Source: an uncultured Collinsella sp. (GTDB lineage: Bacteria; Actinomycetota; Coriobacteriia; Coriobacteriales; Coriobacteriaceae). Taken from it: DNA of 24,405 bases. The notes below the pieces were generated by a model that was not told the DNA's origin, made no database searches, and saw nothing but the letters and a program-made list of their open reading frames with translations. The stretch lies in the NCBI GenBank assembly GCA_905210085.1, contig CAJLVJ010000029.1, forward strand, positions 1-24,405. The letters run 5' to 3'. Positions 11,843 to 20,365 of this stretch are shown here, piece by piece. The position numbers and the translations under genes are program-made. Every line of letters starts with the position of its first letter. Within the stretch, counting starts at the first letter, position 1.

Positions 11843-13993
11843 ATGGCATCCAAATACTCCATGAACGACCGTCCCAGCTGGCCTCGCCGCGCCATCGTTA
11901 CCGCCGGCGAGCCCTACGGCAACAAGGGCCTTCACTTTGGCCACGTTGGTGGCGTCTTTGTCCCGGCCGACTTCTTCGCCCGCTTCCTGCGCGACCGTCT
12001 GGGCCGCGAGAACGTCATCTTCACCTCGGGCACCGACTGCTACGGCTCGCCCATCATGGAGAGCTACCGCAAGCTCAAGGAGAACGAAGGCTACGACAAG
12101 TCCATCGGCGAGTATGTCGAGTCCAATCACTCCCGCCAGGCCGCGACCCTCAACAACTACAACATCAGCTGCGATATCTACGGCGGCTCGGGCCTTGAGC
12201 CGGCTGCGCAGATTCACAACGAGGTGACCGCCGAGATTATCGAACGCCTGCACGAGCAGGGCACTATCTCCAAGCGCTCCACGCTGCAGTTCTACGATGC
12301 CAAGGCCGGAACGTTCCTCAACGGCCGCCAGGTAATCGGCCGCTGCCCCATTCAGGGCTGCAAGTCCGAGAAGGCCTATGCCGACGAGTGCGACCTGGGT
12401 CACCAGTTTGAGCCCGAGGAGCTCATCGCGCCCAAGAGCCAGCTCACCGGCGAGGTGCCCGAGCTGCGCCCGGTCGACAACCTCTACTTCGACCTGCCGG
12501 CCTACCTCGACTTTATGAAGACCTACACCGCCAAGCTCGCCCAGAACCCGCAGGTCCGCTCCGTGGTCTCCAAGACCATGGAAGAGTGGCTGCTGCCGGC
12601 GCAACTCTACATCCAGAACAAGTTCCGCGAGGCCTTCGACGCCGTCGAGGACCAGCTGCCCGAGCACACCGTGCTGGAGCCTGAGGGCAACAAGAGCAGC
12701 TTTACCGTCACCTTCCCCAGCTGGAAGGAGCGCGACGATGCCCACGCGGTGCTCGCCAACGGCGGCGTGCGCTTCCGCAGCGGCAAGGCGCTCGTGCCCT
12801 TCCGCATCACCGGTAACATCGACTGGGGCGTTCCGGTGCCCGAGGTCGACGGCGTTTCCGACGTCACCTGCTGGTGCTGGCCCGAGAGCCTGTGGGGGCC
12901 CATCAGCTACACCCGCACCGTGCTCGCCCGCGATGCCAAGGCCGCCGGCGTGACCGAGGGTGTTGCCGCCCAGGACGCTGCCCTCATGGGCGAGCCCGCC
13001 GCCGATTCCACGCAGGTCCCCGCGCCCACCTACCAGCACAGCTCACTCGACTGGCACGACTGGTGGTGCTCGGACGATGCGCAGATCTACCAGTTCATCG
13101 GTCAGGACAATATCTACTTCTACTGCATCGCGCAGACCGCCATGTGGGAAGCCCTGGGCTGGAACCTCACGCAGAGCACCGTCAGTGCCTGCTACCACCT
13201 GCTCTACATGGGCAAAAAGGCCAGCTCGTCCTCGCAGACGCCTCCCCCGCCGGCAGACGACCTGCTCAACCACTACACCTGCGAGCAGATGCGCGCGCAT
13301 TGGCTGTCGCTCGGCCTGTCCGAGAAGCCGGTGAGCTTTAGCCCCAAGGCATACGACACGCGCGTGACCGGCAAGGACAAGGACGGCAACGAGGTGCGCG
13401 CCTGCGACGACAAGCGCGTTATCGATCCGGCCCTTAAGGAGAGCGCCCTTTTGACCGGCGTGTTCAACCGCCTGGCCCGCAGCTGCTTCTACGGCGTCGC
13501 CGTCAAGGAGGGCGACGAGAGCCCCTATCGCAACGGTTGCATTCCGGCCGGCGCCGCCTCTGCTGCCGTGGTCGAGGCTGCCGAGCAGGCCGCCCTTGCC
13601 TTTGAGCAGGCCATGTACAAGTTCGAGATGCACCGCGCGCTCGCCGTGTGCGACGACTACCTGCGCGCCGCCAACAAGCGCTGGAGCGATGCCTCCAAGG
13701 CCGCCAACAAGCTCGAGGGTGAGCCGGCCAACGCCGCCATGACGCAGGCCCTGGTCGACGCCTTCACCGAGCTGCGCGTGGCGACCGTGCTCATGCACGG
13801 CATCGTCCCGGCCGGCTGCGAGCTCATCTGCGAGTACTTCGACGTCGATCCGGTCGCCTTCTTTAGCTGGGACAACATCTTTGCCTCTACGGACGAGTTT
13901 ATGGAGAGCCTGGGCGAGAAACCCGGCGAGCACCGCGTGAAGCCGCTGCCCCCGCGCTTCGACTTCTTTAGCAAGCACGAGAGCCAGTACTAA
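11843..13993 (+). CDS. Methionyl-tRNA synthetase-like class I aminoacyl-tRNA synthetase, divergent
   Basis: A 716-aa class I synthetase with MetRS layout. The N-terminal Rossmann fold carries HFGHVGG (HIGH motif) and FTSGTDCYGSPI. The connective peptide has a zinc-knuckle-like stretch CPIQGC...CDLGH with a MetRS-like EFEPEEL-type tail (QFEPEELIAP). Then come CWCWPESLWGPISYT and FIGQDNIYFYCIAQTAMW. The KMSKS position reads MGKKASSSSQT, lacking the second Lys. An alpha-helical anticodon-binding domain follows (ALLTGVFNRLARSC; NKRW could supply the anticodon-stacking Trp). ATG 11843 has AAGGAG four nucleotides upstream. It could be the sole MetRS of this lineage or a specialised paralog; the window cannot tell. 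Confidence 0.8.
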   Translation: MASKYSMNDRPSWPRRAIVTAGEPYGNKGLHFGHVGGVFVPADFFARFLRDRLGRENVIFTSGTDCYGSPIMESYRKLKENEGYDKSIGEYVESNHSRQAATLNNYNISCDIYGGSGLEPAAQIHNEVTAEIIERLHEQGTISKRSTLQFYDAKAGTFLNGRQVIGRCPIQGCKSEKAYADECDLGHQFEPEELIAPKSQLTGEVPELRPVDNLYFDLPAYLDFMKTYTAKLAQNPQVRSVVSKTMEEWLLPAQLYIQNKFREAFDAVEDQLPEHTVLEPEGNKSSFTVTFPSWKERDDAHAVLANGGVRFRSGKALVPFRITGNIDWGVPVPEVDGVSDVTCWCWPESLWGPISYTRTVLARDAKAAGVTEGVAAQDAALMGEPAADSTQVPAPTYQHSSLDWHDWWCSDDAQIYQFIGQDNIYFYCIAQTAMWEALGWNLTQSTVSACYHLLYMGKKASSSSQTPPPPADDLLNHYTCEQMRAHWLSLGLSEKPVSFSPKAYDTRVTGKDKDGNEVRACDDKRVIDPALKESALLTGVFNRLARSCFYGVAVKEGDESPYRNGCIPAGAASAAVVEAAEQAALAFEQAMYKFEMHRALAVCDDYLRAANKRWSDASKAANKLEGEPANAAMTQALVDAFTELRVATVLMHGIVPAGCELICEYFDVDPVAFFSWDNIFASTDEFMESLGEKPGEHRVKPLPPRFDFFSKHESQY

Positions 13994-13994
13994 A

Positions 13995-14014
13995 GCACGC
14001 CAGCAGCAGCGTGC
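13995..14014 (+). other. Small hairpin after the MetRS-like gene
   Basis: GCACGC-cagcagca-GCGTGC begins one base after the stop codon. There is no T-run, so it is unlikely to be an efficient intrinsic terminator. It may stabilise the transcript end or reduce read-through into the methyltransferase gene. Confidence 0.3.
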
Positions 14015-14021
14015 CCGGAAA

Positions 14022-14040
14022 GTAGTCAAATTGGGACGGG
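14022..14040 (+). repeat. GTAG...TTGGGACGGG motif
   Basis: GTAGTCAAATTGGGACGGG on the + strand matches the foot of the REP-like hairpins, here without a complementary partner. It lies just upstream of the methyltransferase gene, and the ribosome binding site AAGGA follows it directly. Confidence 0.5.
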
Positions 14041-14052
14041 AAGGAAAGACGG

Positions 14053-15156
14053 ATGTCCAAGCCGCGTCGTCGTAAGCAGAAAAAGCAGGTTAAGCCCGAG
14101 CTCAAGCTTAGGCAGTTTGCCGCTACCGAGCTTTCCAACCGGCTTGCCGCCCTTCCCTGCGCCGCCGACCTGCCGCGCTTTATGGTCGACACGGTTGCCG
14201 GCGCCTATACGCCTGCCGATGCTGAGCGCATGATCGAGGGCTTTGGCGCCGCAGCCACGCGCCCGGTCACGCTGCGCGCCAACACGCTCAAGGCGACCGC
14301 CGAGGACATCGCCGCTGCACTCGACGCCGCCGGAATCGCCCACCAAACCGTCGCATGGTATCAGGATGCCTTCATCCTGCCCGAGGCCCAGGTTTCCGAT
14401 CTGTGGGATCTCGACATCTACCGTGACGGCAAAATCTATCTGCAGAGCTTGTCGTCCATGATGCCTCCTTTGGTGCTGGGCGCCCAGGCCGGCGACGACA
14501 TCCTGGACATGTGCGCGGCCCCCGGCGGCAAAACGACGCAGATCGCCGCCCTCACCCAGGGACAGGCGCACCTCACCGCCTGCGAGATGAGCATTCCCCG
14601 CGCCGAAAAGCTCGAGGCCAACTTGGGTCGCCAGGGCGCCAAAAACGTGCCCGTCATGCGTATTGACGCGCGCGAGCTTGACGAGTTCTTCCGCTTTGAC
14701 CGTATTCTGCTCGACGCCCCCTGCACCGGTACGGGCACCGTCATCAGCGGCAACGAAAAGAGCTTGCGCGGCCTTACCGATCAGCTGCTCGTCAAGTGCG
14801 CCCGCTCGCAGCGCGCGCTTCTGGACCGCGCCATGGGTGCCCTCAAACCGGGTGGCACGCTCGTCTATTCGACGTGTTCGATCTTGCCGCAGGAAAACGA
14901 GGACGCCCTGCAAGAGGCCCTCGACAAGCACATGGACTGCGAGCTCATCCCCCTCGACGGCACGCCGAGCGAAAGCGAAGCGCGTCGCGCCCAGGATGCC
15001 GGCGACAAGCCGCATATCGAGTGCAACGCCCTTACCGAGGCCATTGCCGCGGGCCACGTCTCGGCCATTGCCAACGGCATGCCCGGCACGCTGACCATTC
15101 CGCCCAGCCGCGACTTTGAGGGCTTCTACATCGCCCTGGTCCGAAAACGCAGCTAG
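14053..15156 (+). CDS. RNA cytosine-C5 methyltransferase (NOL1/NOP2/Sun, RsmB/RsmF-like)
   Basis: A 367-aa SAM-dependent m5C RNA methyltransferase. Order: a basic N-terminal tail (KPRRRKQKKQ), an N-terminal RNA-binding region, the SAM-binding motif DMCAAPGGKTTQ (about residues 155-165), DAPCTGTG (release Cys) and YSTCS (nucleophile Cys), ending in SRDFEGFYIALVRK. It lacks the NusB-like N-terminal domain of full RsmB, so an RsmF/YebU-like or tRNA-directed role is equally possible. ATG 14053 has AAGGA with 7-nt spacing. It lies 59 bp after the MetRS-like gene on the same strand, so co-transcription of two translation-related genes is likely. Confidence 0.9.
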   Translation: MSKPRRRKQKKQVKPELKLRQFAATELSNRLAALPCAADLPRFMVDTVAGAYTPADAERMIEGFGAAATRPVTLRANTLKATAEDIAAALDAAGIAHQTVAWYQDAFILPEAQVSDLWDLDIYRDGKIYLQSLSSMMPPLVLGAQAGDDILDMCAAPGGKTTQIAALTQGQAHLTACEMSIPRAEKLEANLGRQGAKNVPVMRIDARELDEFFRFDRILLDAPCTGTGTVISGNEKSLRGLTDQLLVKCARSQRALLDRAMGALKPGGTLVYSTCSILPQENEDALQEALDKHMDCELIPLDGTPSESEARRAQDAGDKPHIECNALTEAIAAGHVSAIANGMPGTLTIPPSRDFEGFYIALVRKRS

Positions 15157-15180
15157 CGCGCGGATTCAAAACTCAACAAG

Positions 15181-15351
15181 CTATCGCCGTGCGCACTTGT
15201 CCTGCTGGTCCTTATGCCGCGCAAGCGCTTCACGCTCCTTGCGCTCGGCCTTTTTGCCCTTAATGGCCGTAACCACAAAGTAGATGACCGCGGCGGCAAC
15301 GATTGCGCCCACGCATAGGCCAATCGAGCCCAACATTGCCGAAAATTCCAT
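15181..15351 (-). CDS. Small single-pass membrane protein (56 aa)
   Basis: A short reading frame on the minus strand: MEFSAMLGSIGLCVG, then a hydrophobic helix (about residues 7-30), then a highly charged tail rich in Lys/Arg/Glu (KKAERKERE) ending DKCARR. One transmembrane helix with a cytoplasmic basic tail is the natural reading. AGAGG lies 9 nt before the ATG. It faces the methyltransferase gene convergently, 24 bp apart. Function unknown; it resembles the small membrane proteins common in Gram-positive genomes. Confidence 0.65.
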   Translation of the reverse strand: MEFSAMLGSIGLCVGAIVAAAVIYFVVTAIKGKKAERKEREALARHKDQQDKCARR

Positions 15352-15543
15352 ACCGCATCACCTCTCTTTTGCATACGGGACATTCAAGATAGCACCTCGA
15401 TTCCCGCCACCACAGCTCCTTCACGTTCGCCGGCCCTTCAGTCTAACGGATGGCGCAGCGGGGAAAAATCAACTCGTCAAACGATTTAGCACTCGCAACG
15501 CTGGTCGTACACTGCCGACCGCAGAACATAGAAATGGACCGCC

Positions 15544-16635
15544 ATGGATTCTCTCAACGATTTGAACGAGCGCGTCGACGCCTTTGTCGGCACCAGCTCC
15601 TTCGAGACGCCTGCCGCGACTAGCGGCCAAGCCCCCATCGATGTTCCCGCCGAGGTTCACGAGGACATCGTCGCCTCGGTCGACTTCTCCGAGGTAGAGC
15701 TTGCAGACGTATTTACCGAGCCCCAGGTGGCCGTAACTCCAAACGGCCTTTTGCCCATGGAGCCGTTGCCCATCGACGGGCGTCTGCGCAAGGCGGCCCT
15801 CCGCATGCCCGATGAAATCGAGGAGGCCAGCGGCTTTACGCTCTTTGGCCGCCGCATCAAATCGCTCATCTACACCACCGACGTGGCGGTCATCCGCAAC
15901 TCCAATGCCGACGCAGTGTTTGCCGTCTACCCCTTCACACCGCAGCCCGCCATTACGCAGGCGCTGCTGACCGTTGCCGAGTGCCCGGTCTTTGTGGGCG
16001 TTGGCGGCGGTACCACCACCGGCAAGCGTTCCGTGCAGATGGCGGCCGTCTCCGAGATGCAGGGCGCGGCGGGCTGCGTGGTCAATTCCCCCGCTACCGC
16101 CGAGATGGTCGAGCACATCACCAACATCGCCGACATCCCCGTCATCGCCACGGTCGTTCGCTGCGACAACGATGCTCACGCCAAGGTGCGCGCCGGAGCC
16201 AAGATCCTCAACATCGCCGCCGGCAAGAACACGCCGCAGGTCCTGCGTGAACTGCGCGAGCACTATCCCAACCTGCCGCTCATCGCACCGGGCGGCAAGA
16301 CGCCCGAGAGCATCCGTGAGACCATCGCCGCCGGCGCCAACGCCATCATCTGGACGCCGCCTTCGGCCCAGCAGCTGCAGACCGACATGATGCAGCGCTA
16401 TCGCAAGATGAAGGAAGACGCCACGCCCGTCATCTCGCGCGACGATGTGCCCATTATCGACCAGGTCGCCGCCGCTGAGGTCAGCCAGGTCGAGAACATG
16501 AATCCCGATGTGCCGATCCCCGACGAAGTCATCGAACGCGTCGCCTCGATCCACGATCATATCGAGGAGCGTCGCGCCAACCGCGGACTCAAACCCTCGC
16601 TGCACGGTTTCTTCTTCCGCGGAAAGAAACGCTAG
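15544..16635 (+). CDS. TIM-barrel-like protein of unknown function
   Basis: A 363-aa protein resembling a family of gut-Firmicute/Actinobacterial proteins usually annotated only as hydrolase or hypothetical. Residues 1-75 are an acidic, Pro-containing extension. The core (about 85-290) has alternating beta/alpha units with TTDVAVIRNSNADAVFAVYPFTPQP, VGVGGGTTTGKRS, GAAGCVVNSPAT, PVIATVV, AGAKILNIAAGKNTP, LIAPGGKTPESIRETIAAGANAIIWTPP. The late GGKTPESI and GANAI segments look like phosphate-binding ends of a TIM barrel. The C-terminus is Arg/Lys-rich. Start 15544 has only a weak GGA upstream. A good terminator follows. No reaction can be assigned. Confidence 0.75.
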   Translation: MDSLNDLNERVDAFVGTSSFETPAATSGQAPIDVPAEVHEDIVASVDFSEVELADVFTEPQVAVTPNGLLPMEPLPIDGRLRKAALRMPDEIEEASGFTLFGRRIKSLIYTTDVAVIRNSNADAVFAVYPFTPQPAITQALLTVAECPVFVGVGGGTTTGKRSVQMAAVSEMQGAAGCVVNSPATAEMVEHITNIADIPVIATVVRCDNDAHAKVRAGAKILNIAAGKNTPQVLRELREHYPNLPLIAPGGKTPESIRETIAAGANAIIWTPPSAQQLQTDMMQRYRKMKEDATPVISRDDVPIIDQVAAAEVSQVENMNPDVPIPDEVIERVASIHDHIEERRANRGLKPSLHGFFFRGKKR

Positions 16636-16645
16636 CCGCAACAGC

Positions 16646-16683
16646 AAGGCCCGCCCCGCAAACAACGGGACGGGCCTTTTTCT
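16646..16683 (+). terminator. Rho-independent terminator after the TIM-barrel gene
   Basis: AAGGCCCGCCCCG, loop CAAACAA, CGGGACGGGCC (one mismatch) followed by TTTTTCT. It begins 10 bp after the stop codon and lies before the convergent DegV gene. Confidence 0.85.
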
Positions 16684-16742
16684 GCTATCAAATGTCGGGA
16701 GGACAGGCGTAGCCGTTAAAACCGTCAGTCAGCACACGGACG

Positions 16743-17633
16743 TTAGTCCACGCGCTTGTCGCCCATAAAGAAGACGGCTACCGTGCCGGGGCCGGTATGT
16801 GAGCCAATCGGAGCACCGATGCTATTGATCTCAATCTTGTCTTTGAGCTGCGGAACCTGTTCCACTATCAGCGCGGCAACAGCCTCGGCGTCCTCGCGGC
16901 ACGCCGAGTGCGACATGATGCACTTGCCCGAATAGTTCGCGCCGTCCTGCACATGTGCCATCACGGTCTTGGCCATCTCGGAGATCGCGCGCTTCTTGGT
17001 GCGGATCTTCTCACGTGGCGACAGCCTGCCTTCACAATCGACGGTCATAAGCGGGCAAATCTTGAGCGCCGTGCCGATAATCGCGCTCGCGGCCGAAATG
17101 CGACCACCGCGCAGGTAGCTCGATAGATCGGTCGAGAAGAACCAGTGGTGCAGGTTGAGTTTATGTTCCTCAATCCAAGCGGCCGTCTCGTCGAGTGAAG
17201 CCCCGCTATCGCGCACGTCGGCAGCATATTCCAGCAACAGGCCAAAGCCCGAAGACGCCGCCAGCGAATCGATGACGCGGACCTTGCCGCCCTGGGGGTA
17301 GCGATCCGCGAGCATCTGCGCCGCAACGCAAGCCGAACCATACGTGCCCGAAATACCCGAAGATAGCGTCAGGTGCAGCACGTCTTTGCCTTCGGCAACG
17401 AACGGCTCCCAAAACTCCTCGTACTCGCCCACGCCCAGCTGCGACGTTTTTGGCATGACACCCGCGGCGATCTTGGCAAAAAACTCGCCCGGCGTAATCG
17501 ACTGATATAAATCGTCCGTATAGACAACATCGTCGATCTCGTAATGAAAACACACGACAGGGATATTGCGCGATTCAAAGAACTCACGGGTTCGATCGGC
17601 GGCGGATTCACAGGTCAGGACAAAATCACTCAT
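16743..17633 (-). CDS. DegV family protein (second FakB-like copy)
   Basis: A 296-aa DegV/EDD-fold fatty-acid-binding protein. Motifs: LTCESAAD at strand 1, KTSQLGVGEYEEFW (lipid-pocket TSQ), LSSGISGTYGSA, VIDSLAASSG, YLRGGRISAAS, RTKKRAI, and C-terminal IGSHTGPGTVAVFF. Unlike the copy at 2433 it keeps the canonical RGGR and HTGPG segments, so the two are not recent duplicates and may prefer different acyl chains. ATG 17633 has AAGGAG six nucleotides upstream, which rules out longer in-frame starts. Monocistronic, divergent from fbp, with its own palindrome-containing promoter. Confidence 0.9.
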   Translation of the reverse strand: MSDFVLTCESAADRTREFFESRNIPVVCFHYEIDDVVYTDDLYQSITPGEFFAKIAAGVMPKTSQLGVGEYEEFWEPFVAEGKDVLHLTLSSGISGTYGSACVAAQMLADRYPQGGKVRVIDSLAASSGFGLLLEYAADVRDSGASLDETAAWIEEHKLNLHHWFFSTDLSSYLRGGRISAASAIIGTALKICPLMTVDCEGRLSPREKIRTKKRAISEMAKTVMAHVQDGANYSGKCIMSHSACREDAEAVAALIVEQVPQLKDKIEINSIGAPIGSHTGPGTVAVFFMGDKRVD

Positions 17634-17649
17634 ATGAGGCTCCTTACTC

Positions 17650-17674
17650 ATTGTTGCGCAAATTATCGCACAAT
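17650..17674 (-). promoter_or_regulatory. Extended -10 with overlapping inverted repeat upstream of degV
   Basis: On the minus strand TGCGATAAT (17662-17670) matches an extended -10 (TGn plus a TATAAT-like hexamer), 29-37 nt before the start codon. Near-symmetric arms ATTGTTGCG (17650-17658) and CGCACAAT (17667-17674) enclose it, with an exact TTGCGCAA palindrome at 17653-17660. This layout suits a repressor operator. Confidence 0.45.
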
Positions 17675-17894
17675 AAGCGTGAATACGGTACAAATGTCCA
17701 CTATTTACCAAATTGAACCAAAGGTAGTGAACATCTTTACCGTCATCATCTCTATCGATCCCGAGGCATGCGCCTGCGAAGACGACTCTACGTCTCCATT
17801 CAACCGCTATATCTACCTCGACTAAATCGATTTACCAAACCGTTCGGCCAACAATTTGACCTCCCATCTCCAATCGAAACAAAAGCGGCGCATA

Positions 17895-17922
17895 CTGATA
17901 AACGTTTGACGCTGTTTATCAG
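17895..17922. promoter_or_regulatory. Perfect inverted repeat in the fbp leader
   Basis: CTGATAAAC (17895-17903) and GTTTATCAG (17914-17922) are perfect 9-bp arms around a 10-nt spacer, ending 28 bp before the fbp start codon. It could be an operator for a regulator of central carbon metabolism or a leader hairpin; TTTT follows it, so weak attenuation is also possible. The rest of 17675-17894 shows no gene and no convincing promoter. Confidence 0.45.
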
Positions 17923-17950
17923 TTTTACCAACCACATCGGAAGGTGCCTC

Positions 17951-19867
17951 ATGGTCGCATTCGATCGCAATCCGCAAGACTTCAAGTATCTGCGCCTGCT
18001 GTCGAGACAGTTCCCCACCGAGCAATCCGCATTCACCGAGATCATCAACCTCTCGGCCATCCTCAACCTGCCCAAGGGCACCGAGCATTTTATGAGCGAT
18101 GTGCATGGCGAGTACGAAGCCTTTATGCACATCCTCAACAACTGCTCGGGCGTTGTGCGCGAGCATGTCGACGAGATCTTTGGCGACACACTCTCCTTTG
18201 ACGAAAAGGGCGAGCTGTGCACGCTCATCTACTATCCGCGCGAGAAGATCGATCTTGTCCGCAGCCGGCGCGAGGACTCGCCCACCTGGTATAAGACCAT
18301 GCTCGACCAGCTCATTGTGGTCGCCCGCTCGCTTTCGAGCCGCTATACCCGCTCCAAGGTGCGCAAGGCCATCCCTCGCGATTACGCCTACATCATCGAC
18401 GAGTTGCTGCACACGCATCCAGATGAAAACAACTACCGCGTGCGTTATCACGAGCGCATTATCGAGTCCATCCTAGAGACCGCCAGCGCCGACGACTTTA
18501 TCGAGTCGCTCGCCTCACTCATCAAGCGCCTCGCCGTCGACCACCTGCACTTGGTGGGCGACATCTTCGACCGCGGTGGCGGCGCGGCCAAGATTATGGA
18601 CCGCCTGCTCACCTATCATTCGCTCGACATTCAGTGGGGCAACCACGACCTGCTGTGGATGGGCGCCGCTGCCGGTGAGCCCGCCTGCATCGCCACAGTA
18701 CTGCGCAACAATCTGCGCTACGACAACTACGAGATTCTCGAGAACGACTACGGCATCTCGCTGCGCGAGCTTGTCGCCTTCGCAGACGCCACCTATACCG
18801 CCGGCGAGCCCATCAGCCCGCTGATTAAAGCCATCAACGTCCTGCTTTTTAAGCTCGAGGGCCAGATTATCCAACGCCACCCCGAGTTCGACATGGCCGA
18901 CCGCCTGCTGCTCGACAAGGTCGATCACGACGCCGGCACGGTCACGCTTGCCGACGGCAGCGTATGGCCGCTCTCGACCAACGACTTCCCCACCGTCGAT
19001 CCGGCGGACCCCTACACGCTCACGCCCCAGGAACAGCACATCATCGACAAGCTCGTATCCGAGTTTGTCACCGCCAATCACCTGCATCGCCACATCGATT
19101 TCCTCTATACCCACGGCTCCATGTATAAGGTCGCCAACGGCAATCTGCTCTTCCACGGCTGCGTGCCGCTCAACGAAGACGGCACCTTTAGCAGCATGAA
19201 CTGCCTGGGCACCTGGCACGCCGGCCGCGATTATTTTGATTTTTGCGACCATATCGCCCGCCGCGCCTGGCGCGTCGGCGACCGCGATGCCCTCGACTGG
19301 ATGTGGTACCTGTGGATCGGCTTTAACTCACCCGCCAGCGGACGCGTGGTGCGCACGTTCGAGCGCGCCTACATCGCCGACAAGAGCACGTGGGTCGAGC
19401 CGATGGACCCGTACTATACGCTCACCACGTCCTCGTCCGTTTGCGACGGCATCATGCGCGAGTTTGGCGTCGCACCCATGGCCTGCTCGCCGACGGGCCA
19501 CATCATCAACGGCCACACCCCGGTCAAGACCACCAAAGGCGAGCGGCCCATCCGCGCCAACGGTAAGCTGCTGGTCATCGATGGCGGTTTCTGTCGCGCC
19601 TACCATCCCAAAACGGGCATCGCCGGCTACACGCTCATCTCGAGCTCGCGCGGATGCCGCCTCAAGTCGCATCAGGCCTTTACCACCGTTGCCGAGGCGC
19701 TCACCCGCAACATCGACATCGAAAGCGAGACCAACCGCTTTGACGAGGCCAACCGGCGCCGCATGGTGAGCGACACCGATACCGGTGCCAAGATTCGCAG
19801 CCAGATCCAGGACCTGCGCCAACTGCTCGATGCATATAGAAACGGTGCTATCGAGGAGCGCGCCTAG
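17951..19867 (+). CDS. fbp: Fructose-1,6-bisphosphatase class III
   Basis: A 638-aa class III Fbp, the large manganese-dependent calcineurin-like-fold enzyme of Firmicutes and some Actinobacteria. It hydrolyses fructose 1,6-bisphosphate to fructose 6-phosphate in gluconeogenesis. Metallophosphoesterase motifs occur in order: MSDVHGEYEAF (about residues 48-58), HLVGDIFDRGG, WGNHDLLWMGAAAG, LFHGCVP, and INGHTPVKTTKGERP followed by VIDGGFCRAY. Length fits the family (640-670 aa). ATG 17951 has AAGG six nucleotides upstream and the protein begins with the conserved FKYLRLLSRQFPT region. No strong terminator separates it from the downstream gtrA genes, only a 5-bp CCCCG/CGGGG hairpin after the stop. 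Confidence 0.96.
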   Translation: MVAFDRNPQDFKYLRLLSRQFPTEQSAFTEIINLSAILNLPKGTEHFMSDVHGEYEAFMHILNNCSGVVREHVDEIFGDTLSFDEKGELCTLIYYPREKIDLVRSRREDSPTWYKTMLDQLIVVARSLSSRYTRSKVRKAIPRDYAYIIDELLHTHPDENNYRVRYHERIIESILETASADDFIESLASLIKRLAVDHLHLVGDIFDRGGGAAKIMDRLLTYHSLDIQWGNHDLLWMGAAAGEPACIATVLRNNLRYDNYEILENDYGISLRELVAFADATYTAGEPISPLIKAINVLLFKLEGQIIQRHPEFDMADRLLLDKVDHDAGTVTLADGSVWPLSTNDFPTVDPADPYTLTPQEQHIIDKLVSEFVTANHLHRHIDFLYTHGSMYKVANGNLLFHGCVPLNEDGTFSSMNCLGTWHAGRDYFDFCDHIARRAWRVGDRDALDWMWYLWIGFNSPASGRVVRTFERAYIADKSTWVEPMDPYYTLTTSSSVCDGIMREFGVAPMACSPTGHIINGHTPVKTTKGERPIRANGKLLVIDGGFCRAYHPKTGIAGYTLISSSRGCRLKSHQAFTTVAEALTRNIDIESETNRFDEANRRRMVSDTDTGAKIRSQIQDLRQLLDAYRNGAIEERA

Positions 19868-19945
19868 CCCCGTCTGCGGGGATTGGCTAAACTTGCTGAG
19901 TTTGTCATCCCCACGGCGCTGCGGCGCCACCCTAAGGCAGGTACC

Positions 19946-20341
19946 ATGCAAAAGCTCCTTGCGCAGATCATGAAGTTTGGCGTCGTCGGCGTCGTTGCCA
20001 CCGTCATCGACTTTGGCATCATGAATCTGCTCCACTACGGTCTGGGCCTCAATATCCTGATCGCCAACACCAGCGGCTTTATCGTGTCGCTCATCTTTAA
20101 CTACGTCGCGAGCATGAAGTACGTGTTTGCGCACAAGGAGGGCATGAGCCGCCGCCGCGAGTTCATTATCTTTGTCGTGCTGTCCGTTATTGGCCTGGCG
20201 CTCAACGACGGCATCGTGCTGGCCCTCAACGCCGGCCTGGGCCTCGAGGCCAATATCGCCAAGATTTGCGCCACCGCACTGGTCATGGTCTACAACTTTG
20301 TAACGCGCAAGATTTTCCTGGAGGGCGAGCAGACCAAGTAG
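19946..20341 (+). CDS. GtrA family membrane protein (first of two)
   Basis: A 131-aa protein of the GtrA/DPMS-like family: small four-helix membrane proteins thought to move or present lipid-linked sugars for cell-surface glycosylation. It has four hydrophobic helices (about residues 8-30, 36-58, 72-92, 97-117), the family motif FNYVASMKYVFAHKEGMSRRREF between helices 2 and 3, and a C-terminal VTRKIFLEG. ATG 19946 is chosen with AGG upstream. It shares obvious homology with the next gene, so the pair is a tandem duplication. The partner glycosyltransferase is not in the window. Confidence 0.88.
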   Translation: MQKLLAQIMKFGVVGVVATVIDFGIMNLLHYGLGLNILIANTSGFIVSLIFNYVASMKYVFAHKEGMSRRREFIIFVVLSVIGLALNDGIVLALNAGLGLEANIAKICATALVMVYNFVTRKIFLEGEQTK

Positions 20342-20365
20342 TCCGGCCTCCTCGTTGCACTACTG

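Noticed and set aside
15970..16050. Walker A-like GGGTTTGKRS in the TIM-barrel-like protein
   Set aside because: The residue after GK is Arg, not Ser/Thr, and no Walker B or GTPase motif follows. The surrounding beta/alpha pattern fits a barrel rather than a P-loop NTPase.
17544..17825. Short open frame on + between the second degV and fbp
   Set aside because: It starts inside degV, lacks a ribosome binding site at any likely start, and overlaps the degV promoter region; its translation shows no coherent features.
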